Assembly: GCF_017562075.2 (NCBI RefSeq)
Contig: NC_054084.1
Span: forward strand, 48,258,697 to 48,322,696
Length of the DNA: 64,000 nucleotides
DNA from: Anopheles merus
Taxonomy: Eukaryota > Arthropoda > Insecta > Diptera > Culicidae
Direction of reading: 5' to 3'
Shown in pieces: positions 33,701 to 46,867 of this stretch. The notes under the pieces are model-generated. The model had not been told where the DNA came from. It saw only the letters and a list, made by a program, of their open reading frames with translations, and made no database searches. The translations under genes were made by a program, and so were the position numbers. The first letter of the stretch is position 1, and each line of letters starts with the position of its first letter.

Positions 33701-36700
33701 GTTCATACGATTTGGCAGCTAAGATCCCCTGAACATATTCAGACTGCCTGCTAGACAGTTCAGTTAAGAAGCGCACTTTTACATTTTTTGTTTTTGCAGA
33801 TAAACAAAGCTAAAATAAACTTTATTGAATCTAAAAGATGACATGCAATCGAAAATTCAGACTGTATAAGTAAGTATTTTACATGTTTGAATGTCTGCTT
33901 ACAATGTCTGTTTCACATTTATAGTACCTGACATGAAAAGACAAAACCTTGTACACAGTTAATGTCGAATTATTAACCGATTATTAAGCGTGTGTTAATA
34001 GCTGACTGCGATCATTAATTCATTAGCGATAATGGTTATTGAATCAGGCACTTTCTCAAAGAAAACGGTACTTTGGAAAGCACGCTGTGTTGCAAGCCAT
34101 AACGGGCTAAAGTGAAATGAACTTAAGTAATTGTGCGTCATAGTTCTAAGCACGAAGTAGTTCGACCGATCTGTGCATCAACAAAATCCTTGCATCACGT
34201 TGAGGTTTTTCACGCAGACCAACTACGCTTAAATAAACCATAGAAACGACTTGAAATGGTGGTAGTGGTACCCTTTCCGAAGAGTAAGATTGATGAATTA
34301 ATGGGTTTTCCGCCTTCACCGTGCACGTTGTTAATCGTTCGCAACCAGTCAAACACGGCGAACGTCTCCATTACCCGAAAATCTCACAACCCCATCCTGC
34401 GATCGAAGTGCCACAGCGTCGATGGACCAGTCCGATAAACGTTCTGCGAGGCAGATGGGAGTGCATGGACGAGAGAGTCCTGCCCGAAAGCTTGAACTGT
34501 TAATTAAAGTTAAAAGCTTTCCGCTCTTTAAAAGCATTTAGCACTCTTGTCTATTTTTCCAATCGCAGCCCATCGTCGCACTCTGTACATATTTGCCTCG
34601 ATTCCACTGTGCGCATTCATCTATTGGTCATAACCTACGGACGATAAACGCAGGTGAGCAGACGGTCGCACCCGGTCACCAGAAATGGTAAAGGGAGGGG
34701 GTGGGGGACGGTAACGGTGGTGGTAAAGCAATCTCGACCACAAACAAAATTGTTGTGAAGGTGCGGATGACTTGTCGGTTTGGTTTTAGCTTCAACATCA
34801 CGTTCTGCACACAGAGCGGGCAACTTTCGTTTTGTTTCGCTTAAAAGCCTCCGGAACTGTCTTAAGCTGTTTGGGGAAGGAGCTGGAAAGGGAGGAAGGA
34901 GGAAAATTTAAACTTCTGTTATGTTTGGTGGGTTGACCCCGGGACGGACGAAGACATTACACGTAATACAAAGGCGACTATCTTGAGCATTCAGGTATTC
35001 GTGAAATCGCACTGACATGCCGCACTAGATAGCACACAGGCAAAGCTGGAGGTCATTTTGGAACCGCAGAGCGTGCGCGTTAGGATGTGAATAATTCTAG
35101 CGTAATTATGGGCTGCTTCGCGAGTGCTCGAAAGACGGAAGGAAGTAGCAAGCGTCGGGCAACGGAAGCTTATGGCCGGTAGGTTGCAAGCTTCTGGAAA
35201 ACTCAACGTTTTCCTATTGTTTTTGGAAGGGTTGCTTGTCTCGAGTGTTGGGGCTGATTGCCATAACAGAACCTGGGAGAGATGGGAGTTTGAAAGGAGA
35301 TGAGAAACGTGTATTACACATTTTCTCTTTTGTGCTGTAAGGAACAATGGACGTGCTGGAATAAAACTGGAACTGAACCTAGTACGCGATTAATGAAGTT
35401 AAGGACGTTGAAGTACACGAAAGCGTGCTAAACGAAACACCGTACTGCAATATGAATACGTAAGATTGTTTGGGTTGGTTCCGTATTGCGAATATGAAAC
35501 ATATTCTATTATTTTTGGCACATTAAACTGCATTACCAGTTTTGGTGAGAGCAGTAAAACAAATATTAATTTCAGTTTTCGACAAAGTTCAATGAACATT
35601 TTTGTGTGTAAATATAACTGCACATTTCAAAGCAATTAATCTCAATTTCATTAAAATAAGTGCATGAAACTCTTGCCAATGTTCAAAATGTTCTCCGAAG
35701 CTGACGTTTTACTGTAGTAAAACCACTTTACATGCTGCAGAAAATATATCATTGAGCAGTGCAACTGTTTCGCGGCTACCCATAGGAGGCCAAGACCGTA
35801 AGGTGTGGCAAGCACATTGAGTCGAACGACGAGAAAAGCCATTCGAAAGCTCGCGAGAACTTGGAGGGCAAATCAGATTGCCCGGCAACATTACAGCAGC
35901 AGCAACAGGGGCAGCAATAGCAAAAGCGGTAACAATAGCTTTTAAAAAAGGTATAATTATACTTTTCCTTTCGTACGATTTGAGTGGTTTTCCCTCTGCC
36001 CTATTCGAGCCGTAGTATGAGGTATTGCAGTTCTGTTAAACTGGCAAACGAAAAACGAGCATTTGGCTCCTGCTGCCAGTGAAGTCAATGAAAGTATCGA
36101 AGTAATATACGAAACCCTTTCTAGCGAGGGAAGGTCTTTCCAAAGTAGTACTTCACGCGGTACGCCTCGAAAGAGTGCCGACGAGTGCACGATCTTGATG
36201 ATGTGTGCTTGGTGATTTGTGTGGGAGCTTGGTATTATAAACTACTGACCGTGTAAGAAGCGCGACACGCATATGTACACCCATGTACGTATCTTCACAC
36301 CGCTAACGTGAGGGTAGGATAGGGGGTTGGAAAATTCGCTATCCTTTTAGTAGTCCACCCGTTTATCATTTTCGCTAGTAGTAAAGCTGTTGCTACTATT
36401 ATTTACTACCGGGTCACGATATCGCAAGACCCGAAAGTGATGTATGAACGGATGGAAATCATTGCCCCCGGTTTTGGGAGCCACACGTGCGTGCCAAATT
36501 CGATGCTCAGTGCTATGCTGGGTAAGCGCTAGTGTGCGGTAAAAAACCAGCTGCTAACGGAGGGCACCATGAATTTATGAGAAGGAAGCTTTTATACGTA
36601 TTTAGAACCTGTTCATTTCCATTCCTGTCCCTGGGTGGCAAAAAGGACACAATTGAACAAGGATCCTGTACGGATGTGATGTACCCATTGCTTGGCATTG

Positions 36701-36724
36701 GCGTGTTTCGCATGCATTATTCTA

Positions 36725-36727
<3 letters not shown>

Positions 36728-36803
<76 letters not shown>
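36728..36803. repeat. (CA)n microsatellite
   Basis: About 38 uninterrupted CA dinucleotides. It accounts for the His-Thr run of the surrounding open frame. Confidence 0.96.
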
Positions 36804-36806
<3 letters not shown>

Positions 36807-39800
36807 CGCCACATGCGTGGAGGATGGGTTTGGAATAAAGGATAAACACGCTTGCCCCTTTAGGTAAAGTTCCCTTTAGCGGAGCCTTCTAGTGCCGGCC
36901 CACATTTTCAACGACCAATACAGTACGTAGCGTGTCTGAGGGCAATTTGCTGTGGATTCTCATAATTAGTGACGCCATAACTGACCGATGCAAAAGCAGC
37001 GGGCCGCTTCTTCAAACCCTGGTACTGCCCCGAGACACGGGCCAGATTAGGCCGGGAGTGCGCGCTGTTGTCGCAATGTGTTGAAAATGTCATAAATCTG
37101 TGGCCATGGTGAAGGATTCCCGTTTGATTGTGGCCGGACACTTTATGACTGTTGGGAAGCGAACCATACCAAACTGTGCAAACGCACATAAAGGGTGAAA
37201 AAACAACAACATTGCAGTTCATTTCAACCATGGCAAGGGAATTGATTTGTTTGATTTACCATTAGCGACCGTTTAGCGGGCGAACGTAATGGTTAGTTGG
37301 CTAGGTACGTGTTGCATGGAGGCTTTCGTGATTCAAAGCTGCCAAATTGTTCGTGCAACTGTTTTACCTTATGATGATTTGTTGTCTTTTTTTTAGAGAG
37401 CCAATAAATGCAAATATGGACTTACCTGTGAAAGAAAGAAAAAAAGAAAAATATTGTTATTGGCGTTATGTATATGAGTGGTATTCGTAATATACACATG
37501 CAGTCCAGGAAAATTAATCCCCTAACTAAAACACCGCAGCACTATTGTTGAATATTATATCGCAAGAGTTTTGTTCAGTCAATCGGATGCAACAAAGACA
37601 GGAAGAGAAAATAATCCGAATAGATGTGCAAAATATATTGGTTTACAGTTTGTTTGCAGGCGTTTCTATTGATGTTGGCAAATATGTTCATACCGTTAGC
37701 GCAATGCTATATTCTTGCAGCGTACAAAACGATGGTCATTGTTGTGCTTAATCCGTCTCGGCAAAATGAAATGTGCGCGAAGGAGATTATTAAAAAGCCT
37801 ATACTATTCTCCATGGCCGTTACAATAGTGGTAGCGGCCGTCCTAGCACGAATGCTCTTCTGTAGCACTGGCAACGCACCACATTAGTGGCAATGTGCGT
37901 TCATAATCGGAGTGACAGTTAGTACTTTGCAGATTGATAAGACGCACCCATTACCTCCGCACCTCCATGGCATCCACCATTCAGTTATGGCCATCAACGG
38001 TTAGCAGAAGGTGCGGCATGATGCGACCGACAAGAAGGTAGACATGGACATAGAGCTTGTTTGCGAAAGACACCTAGCATGCTTAAAACGGTAACTGTTC
38101 CATGAAAGCTTGGGAGGCACACGCTTCCTGTTACCGGGTGCCGTGGATAGTCACGGGACGGGCAAGCGGGATAAATAGTTTGTGGCGCGTGAGCAGAAAG
38201 TCCAATGTTTGATTCCGTAGCGTCGGTCTCGGTGCGTCGTCAACTTCGCCACTCGCTGATGCTGGTAATCAGTGAAAGGTGAGTGGTTGAAGCATGGCCA
38301 CTGTGTAAGTGCCATGAAGAACGGCAGTGAAAGGAACGTGGCAAAATGGGAACGGAAGAACGAGCGACTCCGGTACGAGCAGCGGGTTGGTGGCGAGTAT
38401 AATACGAGCCGGAGTCGGGACCGGAGCAGCTGCAGAAACGGTACCAACGACGTAACGCGCACCGCCAGAGCACCGCAAGAGAGTGCCGCCATCGCGCATC
38501 CATGCAATTTACAACTGCCGTCCGCTCTAATGATGTTTGTTTTCTGGTTTCCCGTGCCACATACACATCCATACACAAACACGTGCACAGTTTAGCAGAG
38601 CGCGGGAAGCGAGGCTCGTTGCCGGGGAGCGTGCGCGCGATGTCAACGTGAAAATGGCGCCAGGCGCGTACCATCTGGCGGTCGGTGGGGGTGTTTGGAG
38701 GTGATCCACACCGTTCCGTAATCCGTAATTTTCTGCATTGTCAGCCGAGTACGAGTACGACTCGATGTCGAGCAGCAGCTCCCAGCAGCGATTGGATCGG
38801 AAGAAATGGGAACAAATGAAATGGGCTCAGCGGCAGTGGCGCACGGTGGCCGCCAAGCGGGGAGCAGCATTAGCGACGAACGCTCCCGGAAGCGAAAGGT
38901 GCCACCGAGTGCCTTGGGAAATAGAGGAAAGAAAGCTCTTGTTCTTTCAGATCGTTGCAGAAAACAGAAAAAACACACATAAACACACAGCGAAGGTGCT
39001 AAGAAAATCGTGACGAGGTGCCGCCGCGCCCTTCTGGTAGAGGCCTGAGGAGGGAGCTTTCGCTTTTGCGCTTCTCGTTTCCGGACGGGGAATGGGGACT
39101 GTTCTTTTTTTTCGCACTCGCGGGACAATGCAAACTGAGCCCGGAGGGCCCATTACCAATGGTGGAGGTTGGTGGACATCGTTTGCTTGCTCTTTTATGT
39201 GTGTGATCTAGTTTGATTAGAGTTGATGAAAATCAGTCCATTCAGCAGATTCCGTCCCGTCCCCTCCTGATAAAACAACCGGGAAGGTATGTATTATGTT
39301 TCCTCCCCCGGTTGTGTCTGTATTTCTCTGCAAACGCCCCAGGTAAGTCATGCAACAGCCCGCTAGCAGCTAGTGAGATGCTGCACTGCTGCGAATAGTC
39401 GATTGTTTATTTTACATTGTAATTTATCGTTGCTTAGCTTCGCATCTTGACGCTCTCGCTCTGTGAGAGGAGGAGGTGTGATAGTGGGTCGTGAAAAAGC
39501 GTTGGACCCGTTAGTTGTTAGTTTTCTTGTGGCCATTTTTCACAACCCAACCCCCATGCCCGGAGCAATCCGGAGAGGAGAAGATTGCAGGGTGCGGTGT
39601 AACAAAAAAAAAAATGAACCGCCAGGCACGAAGCCAAACGCATGGTTTGTTTACATTCAACGAGTTGTACACATTGTTCGTTCATTCGTTCCAGATGCAA
39701 TGACCCGGCTAAGTTGAACTGTTTTAGTGGAAAAGAAGATTGCAAGATCGGCACCGAGCAGCAGCAGCACGACCGCGTGTTGGACGTTGGAGGCTGGGGC

Positions 39801-42708
39801 CGCCGGGGTTTGAAAAACATTCGAAATGGACTCGGCCCAAGGAATGAGAACTTACATAGGGAAGGAAAAACAAACCAACAGCATCCAACCAACCAACCAA
39901 CTGTCTGACCGAGCATGGCACAAAACGTAGGCAGGCATGCCAGGAAAGTAAACAGCTCCCAAAATACGCACTGTAACGTAAATAATCATCAGTTCTGCTC
40001 CCCGCTTCTCGTTTGGTCGGCTGCAAGCTATTTCAACCGTACCGCGCCGTATTGAATGCAGTTAGAATTCATCGAACAGGCCCGGAGTCAAACCGAGTTT
40101 CAACACCATTGGAGAACCGGTTCGGTGCCAAAGAGCACACGTGTTCGTGTTGGACGATGGAACGAACCGGATCGATTGTTTACGAAGGCACGATAATTGA
40201 ACGCATTTTGTAATGCATCCTGTCCGCCTCGCCGTACTGGTTGGTTGAGGTTTTTTTTATGTTAACTCTACATTAAACAAGACAATATACAGTGCATTCA
40301 GTGGAGTTTGGTGTACGAAATACATTAGTATGCTGCTAAGCAAGTGACGGTTGTATTATTCTTTGTTCGGTATAAGGATTGTACATCAGCTATGGAGAAG
40401 ACCATAATATAACAGAAAAATGGACTTATTTAAAGTTCACACCCCAGACCAAAGAATAGTTCAATGAACGAACGCTTGAATGCAGAAAAAAAGTATGAGA
40501 GAAAGATGCGTTTGAACGAGCCCCTCCACCGAGGTGTAATAAGAATGGAGTTTTTAAATCAATATTTGTCCTCATGCAATACCTCTTCAGCAATCAGAAG
40601 GTGTCATTCCGAGAGCTCCTAGCATTGGTGTCAATTCCAGCACTTGCATCAATAGACTTGGCCCGGATGACATGTACGGACCCGATAGGTGTGAAGCCGA
40701 GTGTAAGCCATGGAATGTGAACAAATACAAACCCCCAATGTCCGACTCGCGCATAGACACAGCGAAGTAGTAAAGCCTATTCATCGCCAAGCAAATGCTT
40801 CAATAGTAGACCTCTTCTGCATCTGAGCACTGAAGGTGTTGAAAGGGGGAAGCCATTCATCAGCGTCTTAAAAATTAATCAAACCTTAACTGAACCGAAC
40901 TCACGGCGCGCGGGTCTTGGTGTGCAGGTAAGCAGATATTCATCATACTTATGACCATCGTTGGGCCGCGCTTGTTGCACTCCCCACCCGGTCCCGGGAT
41001 GTGTACTACCCATCAACATCATCATCATCGTTAGGCGGCCCGTCAAATTACAATAATTGACTGAACTTTTCCTGTGCCGGCTTTACCGGACCACATTATG
41101 ACTCGTTGGCCATACAAACTAATATTCCCGCAACCAACCAACTGCCGGAGTCGGAACAAAGTCAGCACCACCGTCGTGCCCTTTTTTTGCTGGTGTTGTT
41201 GCCTGGTTTGCTCCGGTTGCGGTTACGAGATGAGATAAAAAATGGCCACACAACGGTTAGCGGGAATACTTTTTTAGACCGGGAAGGTGGTCGGAGGTTT
41301 TGTTAAAACATCTATCGCATACGGGGACGCTACCGTATTCAGCCTTTCGCGTGGTGTTTTACTACTCCCGAATCCTGGCCATAAATGGAGGCTTTTCTTT
41401 TGGGGTTGGTGGAACGTAAAAAATAACGGCTTCCCTGGTGGGGAAAGAGGCATTGCAAGTCGATGGAAAGAAAGTCGTCACATGCCTGTTCGCTTTTTTT
41501 CTGTATCACAAACACGAGGATACCAAAAAAAAAAAAAGAAAAACTCCTAATTGATTGCATAGCCCTGGCAAGTGTTCTTTTCGGGGGCTTGTTCGATCGA
41601 TGCTCTCCTTCCGAGAGCTCGAAATTGTCGAACGAGCGAACCCTGCGCTTAGACCACGCAGCGAAAAGGCGTCACAAGAAAAGGCGAAAACATTTACGTG
41701 AGAACGATATCGATGAGGCTTTACGGGGCAACATCAACGGCCGCAAGCGCACCGAGCACATAATTAATTATTTATGCTCCACAGCCATAGCCTGCTCTAA
41801 TACACATATACATACACACATCTAAGCCCAAGCTGCATGAAAGCTTTCGAATGAGTGGCCCGAAACTAAATTGCCTCGGGAGGATATGCCTCTATCCTGC
41901 GGATGGCTGGGCTTGGTTCTAACACAGCGGTGGCGTTGACGTTAATCGAGCGAAAGCACTAACCGAAACGAAAATAGTTGCGCCTCTGCCGCCCTGCCGG
42001 AGTGTTGCATCTGGCAGCGTCGGCAGCAACTGTGATGACGGTGTTAATTGTAGGCGTTGGAAGGATCTCCGGCGAAGGTTTACCACGCAACGACGCTTTC
42101 GCGGCGAAATCGACGGGGCCAGAGAAGCCTGTGTTTCGCTTCGCTTTAATGTTTTCCGAGTGTGTGTTTTTTGTTGTTGTTCGCTAATAAACTCAACTCA
42201 AATTTTACTTCCAAAATCGTTGATTGTAAACAGGGTAGGGTGCGCCATCATAAGTGTGGTGCGGTGCGACGATCATCGGGTGGATCGGGTATTGAAGCAA
42301 AAATTTCCGCTCTACCGAAGCAAGAAACGAGAGCGAGTGCAAAAGGGGACGCGCGCAAACGTAACAAGACGCCGGAGTTGTACCGGCAAGGATGAGGTGA
42401 GAAAAAAGGAAACGAAATATCAAACGGAATGATAATTTGAAAGTGTCAGGAGTAAACAAGCCCGACGGGGCCAAAAAAGGGATCCCTGCCGTTGTCGACT
42501 GGAGGTTGCTCCAGTGCTGGTCGTTTTCTAAATAATTCACGCTTTATCTCAATCGATAATCACTTCCACACCGCTGTAAAGGGCGTTCGTTCGGTGTTTT
42601 GGGCCTGCTACTGCGTTCATTGGTTTGGTGGTCGGTGGCAACAGGAGCAAGTTGAGTGAGATGGTGGAGGTCATAAGACCTAAGACAACCATCCATGACA
42701 ATGACGGT

Positions 42709-42733
42709 GATGATGATGATGATGATGATGATG
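42709..42733. repeat. (GAT)n trinucleotide repeat
   Basis: Eight GAT units, continued by degenerate GTTGAT units. It yields an Asp run in one plus-strand frame and a His run in one minus-strand frame, neither with other protein-like features. Confidence 0.9.
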
Positions 42734-44701
42734 TTGATGTTGAGGATGCGGATAGAGTGGCAGAACGCTGGGAGAAAGGTACGCGTAGAGGTGGAAAGGG
42801 TTGTAGGTGCGTTCGAATCGCTTTTTATGATTCGTGTATGGCCGGACGGTCATTCCAATTCTCGGCGCGCAATTCCGTTTTAGAGTGGTAAATTCGGTCG
42901 CGCAATTCCGTTCAATCATCGACCGAACGTGTACGCAAGCAAAGGTAAAATGGTTGATGAATGCGAAAACGCAAGCACGTGTTACGAGATGGATGGAGAG
43001 CATACCGAGTATCAGCATCAAGTGGATTGTACGGATCCTGCTCGGGAGTGGTCGGGTAAGTGATCCATTTCATCATTAAATTTCAATCCAATCCCAGCAT
43101 CAAACCCATACCCTGCCGCCAGCAGCAGCCAGCACCGCTCCATAAACCCTGACTCATCAGTTTGTATGTAATCGTTCCCAAAATCCAATGGTACGTCCGC
43201 AGGTTCATGGTGCGAACGAACCGTTTCGTAATGATTCTCCTCTCCCCAACCATTCTCCGCCGTTGATCCTGGATTGATGTGCTGCCGGGTCCGTCGGGTG
43301 GGTTTTGGGGTTACTTTTGTTTCATATCAGTTCTTGGGGCCTGGCCTCGGCGGGCGCTTTTCAAGAGCTGTTAGTTTCCGGAGTGGATCTTTCGCTTTCA
43401 CTTGCGCACTCTATCATTCTTTGCGCGTGTGTTTTCAGCGCACCCAGTGCGAGTGCCCAAGTGGATGCAAAGCATATGCTTCAGAATTTCCAACAGGCGC
43501 AGAATTGTGCGCAGATATTGGTATTCCTATTCTCCTAAATTGCTGTGCGTTAGTGGGAGTGAGCTTTTGTTGTGAGCAACGTGTAACACTGGTGTTGAAT
43601 GTTGTAGCAATCTCGAACATCGCGATGAGCGTTGATAACACTCCAGCGGATTTTGATGGCTCGGTGTTTGGCTCGAGAGTGTGTTCATCGAGCGGTTAAC
43701 AACCCTTCATCGGACGCTGCCGACATCAAAACTCGTGATGCTCGGTCCGATCCAAAAGCTCCCCACCAAGCTGGCCAAGGTCGGAACAATGGACAGGGAT
43801 CGTTAAGTTGGACCCGAGTGTATTAAGCGCAAGCCGGGCGTCCGGTCCAACCGAGGCCGGCATCCCAGACGCATCCCTAACGAACAGGACCCCAGAGAAG
43901 CGAACGGACCAGTCTCTTGTTGGCAACTGCCGGAATTATTGTTATGATTGTGATGATTGTTGCGCACATGATTAATGGTGTAAAGGTGAGCATTACGGGA
44001 TGAAGGTATTTTTCTCGCCCGTCCATGCTCGCACCAGCCTGCAGCTATTGTATGTTCGCTTTTCAATTGAAGTCTCATTATCTTCGAAAGCATCCGTGAA
44101 GTTGCTTCCTCCCCCCCCCTCCGTCCCCTGGCCCGGTGCTCCGGATTAGGTGTTGGCAGACGCTAATGTTGCGGTACGGTGCTGCAAGCAAGCAAGTGCT
44201 TTGCAGCACGATGAGAAACCGTGAACAGTCTTCGGTATGAAAAATGGATAAAAAGCCGTGCAGTGAAAGCTGCAACTCGTTCGGGACGGGGCGGTCTGGT
44301 TTGGGGCTTCTGTCGATGAAAGCAAATCCCTCGGGACGGAACGTGCGGAAAGTTGTGGGACAATACTTTATTCATCAGCGCGATAATTGAGCATTATTAA
44401 TTGTTTCCCATGACATGGATTATGACGTCTTGCGTTCAGATTCATTATCGTTTCGAGGCTATCAATAGGAAGCATGGTAGAGCGCTCGCTCTGGTTTTGA
44501 ATAAATGGAATGGAGTTCCTGTTGATGAAACGTGATGTGATTAAAGTCTGCTTGATGGCAGCAATCGCTTTTTAACAACTTGTTATGAATCTTACTTTGT
44601 TGTGAATCTTCATTTGTGATCACCATTGCACAATTCTATGCGACCCCATAGAACACATTTTAACCAAAAAACAACTAAATCGATTTTATTTATAGCAATG
44701 T

Positions 44702-44716
44702 AGCTTATGTATAACA
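44702..44716. repeat. left target-site duplication of the SINE
   Basis: AGCTTATGTATAACA immediately precedes the SINE. A near-identical copy, AGCTTGTGTGTATAACA, follows its GAA tail at 44931-44947. The match indicates L1-type target-primed integration. The differences suggest age. Confidence 0.7.
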
Positions 44717-44930
44717 GCTGGTCTCGTAGTACAGTCGTCAAGTTGTACGACTTAACAACATGTCCGTTATGGATTCAAGCCCCCAATGGACCGTGCCGCC
44801 ATACGTAGGACTGTTTATCCTGCTATGGGGGGATAATTCCTAAGTCACCGAAAGCCAAGCCCAAAAGTGGTACAGCCAAGCCTTGACCGACGACGGTTGT
44901 TGAGTCAAAATAAGAAGAAGAAGAATAAGA
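44717..44930 (+). mobile_element. tRNA-derived SINE, SINE200-like (Anopheles)
   Basis: The 5' end reads as a tRNA-like pol III promoter. The A box TAGTACAGTCG at 44727-44737 fits TRGYNNARNNG exactly. The B box core TTCAAGCCC lies in 44771-44783. The body contains CCATACGTAGGACTG and CCTTGACCGACGACGG, which I recognise from the abundant Anopheles SINE200 family, and the 3' end is a GAA-rich tail (44911-44932). Flanking copies AGCTTATGTATAACA (44702-44716) and AGCTTGTGTGTATAACA (44931-44947) look like a target-site duplication with a small indel and one substitution, so the insertion is probably not very recent. It is inserted antisense to the host gene. Confidence 0.85.
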
Positions 44931-45667
44931 AGCTTGTGTGTATAACACAAAAAAAAACTATATTTCCAATATTAGTGTCACCCACCAACCGACAGAAGAA
45001 AGAGTTCTATTTCCATCAAAAGCATCGTGCACATTTTAACGCATTCCATACATGAAGCAGCATTCATAAACTTGGAATCTTAATGATGGTACAAGTCATA
45101 TGAAGAGTAATGGAGCACTTCTTTTCTGTCGCTGTACGATACTGGACGTGACTGCAGGCTCCCGTAATTTGTCACAACCAGCGGCAGGTTGCATGAGGGG
45201 AGAAGAGTAGTGGCAATTGCTTCTGCACGGTGCAACTGTACGATCGGAGCAGATGGAATGCAACTATTTATTGCCATCTAATTTCACTCGGTAATATATG
45301 TTGATTGCAAATTTTCGTGTATTCAAAGGCTGCCCCGGGGTGTGTTTTGAATTTTTGCTAACCGTCCCATTGTCCCATTGCTCCTTGTGCTCCTTGTGGT
45401 ATGGCTTGGCAGCGAGACACGGGACATTATGGTGCCGTATCCATCGACAGTGTTTTGCAAGGGAAAGGACGCGTGTGTGTGTGTCTATAGCAAATAAACT
45501 CCGTTCCATGACATTGGTTCAGAGACAGCTAAAGGGTCACAGTGAGCCTTTTTCGCCAGTGCCGGTGTCGTTGCGTTGTATGATTTCTGCAATTTCACAG
45601 ACAGCCGTCAGTGTGGCGGCTAGTCGAGAGTAGGGAAAATTGCGTTCCACTCATACATACATACAAT

Positions 45668-45682
45668 CACACACACACGCAC

Positions 45683-45763
<81 letters not shown>
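45668..45763. repeat. (CA)n microsatellite with CACG interruptions at the left end
   Basis: About 96 bp of CA dinucleotides, with GC substitutions near 45678 and 45686 and a pure remainder. It lies about 700 bp from the SINE. Confidence 0.95.
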
Positions 45764-45765
<2 letters not shown>

Positions 45766-46778
45766 ATAATAAAGCCCTGTGAAATGTACTTCACTAAAGC
45801 TTGAGAGTATGGTGTATCGGTGTACTCATACACGGGTGTTTTATAACGAGAAGTGCGATTCAAAACAACAGCCAGTCAGACGGTGTAGTAGCTTCGGGTA
45901 AGAAAGTGTGCTTACATACAAGCGAACACGCGCGAAGCTGGCCGTTGGGTTGGTCGGAACCGTATGGTTCGGCACATTATATCACAGGATGTTATTTGCC
46001 GGAAGATGACACTGGCAAACAGCTCGTTTCATGGGGCAAGATAGTTCAAAAACATCGCAGCATGGTGTGTAGAACATGCTGGAAATGACTGAGTCATTCC
46101 ATTAGCCATCCTCGAGGCAAACGACACGTGGTACCGCTGTCCCCATAAAACATCCCGTATAATTCGATCACATTCTCACTAATTATAATCCCCCGTTATA
46201 AATACCTTTCCAGGGCTTGAGCCCTAGAACCAAACCCCGGGCGGAAAGACTTGCGGAGAACTGGGGGATAAGTTCCCTTTTTTCTCTAACTTCAGAGTTC
46301 GTTTGACTTCTTTAACGGTGTCCCGGTATGGTCTCGCGATGCCACAGAAGCAATCATTTAAGCTGCTCGATCCCGAAAAAGCACAACCACCGTCGAAGCA
46401 ATATCCCGTGCCAGACAGACGTGTTTGATTAATTTTAATGGCTTTTTGTCGTTTCGAGAACGGCATCTCGTTTGCATGGGATAGCAACCGAGGAAAAGGT
46501 GTTTGTTTACCAGTTTTCTGTGTGTGACGATTGGGTTGGATGATATGAGGGCCGGGTATGAGGATGGGTGCTGCTGATTCGGGACATCACCTTGCCATGC
46601 TGCAAGAGCTTCGTTAGCGTTGATTACGATTCATAATTAGAACGCTGTTAGCTGCTTGCTGGTAGCTGTGTGTACCTTTCGAAGACTTGTATGAAACTTT
46701 CTCTGTGTAACATACCGCGGAATTGGGGCCTCGAAGGAATATGGTGCCGATAGCTTCAAGCAAAAATTTAATCCCTCA

Positions 46779-46789
46779 GAGCGAGAGAG

Positions 46790-46862
<73 letters not shown>
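46779..46862. repeat. (GA)n microsatellite
   Basis: About 84 bp of GA dinucleotides, with two GC interruptions at the left end. It accounts for the Ser-Leu open frame on the minus strand. Confidence 0.95.

Positions 46863-46867
<5 letters not shown>

Larger units (their letters stand above)
33701..44716. other. non-coding stretch, relatively GC-rich from ~38.1 to 44.4 kb, no confident gene
   Basis: It contains the CA repeat at 36728 and the GAT repeat at 42709. One short exon-like signal lies at 42950-43055 on the plus strand. A Cys-containing open frame of about 140 codons ends at 43699. Neither could be joined into a gene model. Confidence 0.5.

Noticed and set aside
36532..36867. Plus-strand open frame with a His-Thr run
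   Set aside because: It is a translation of the CA repeat at 36728-36803, with no other protein features.
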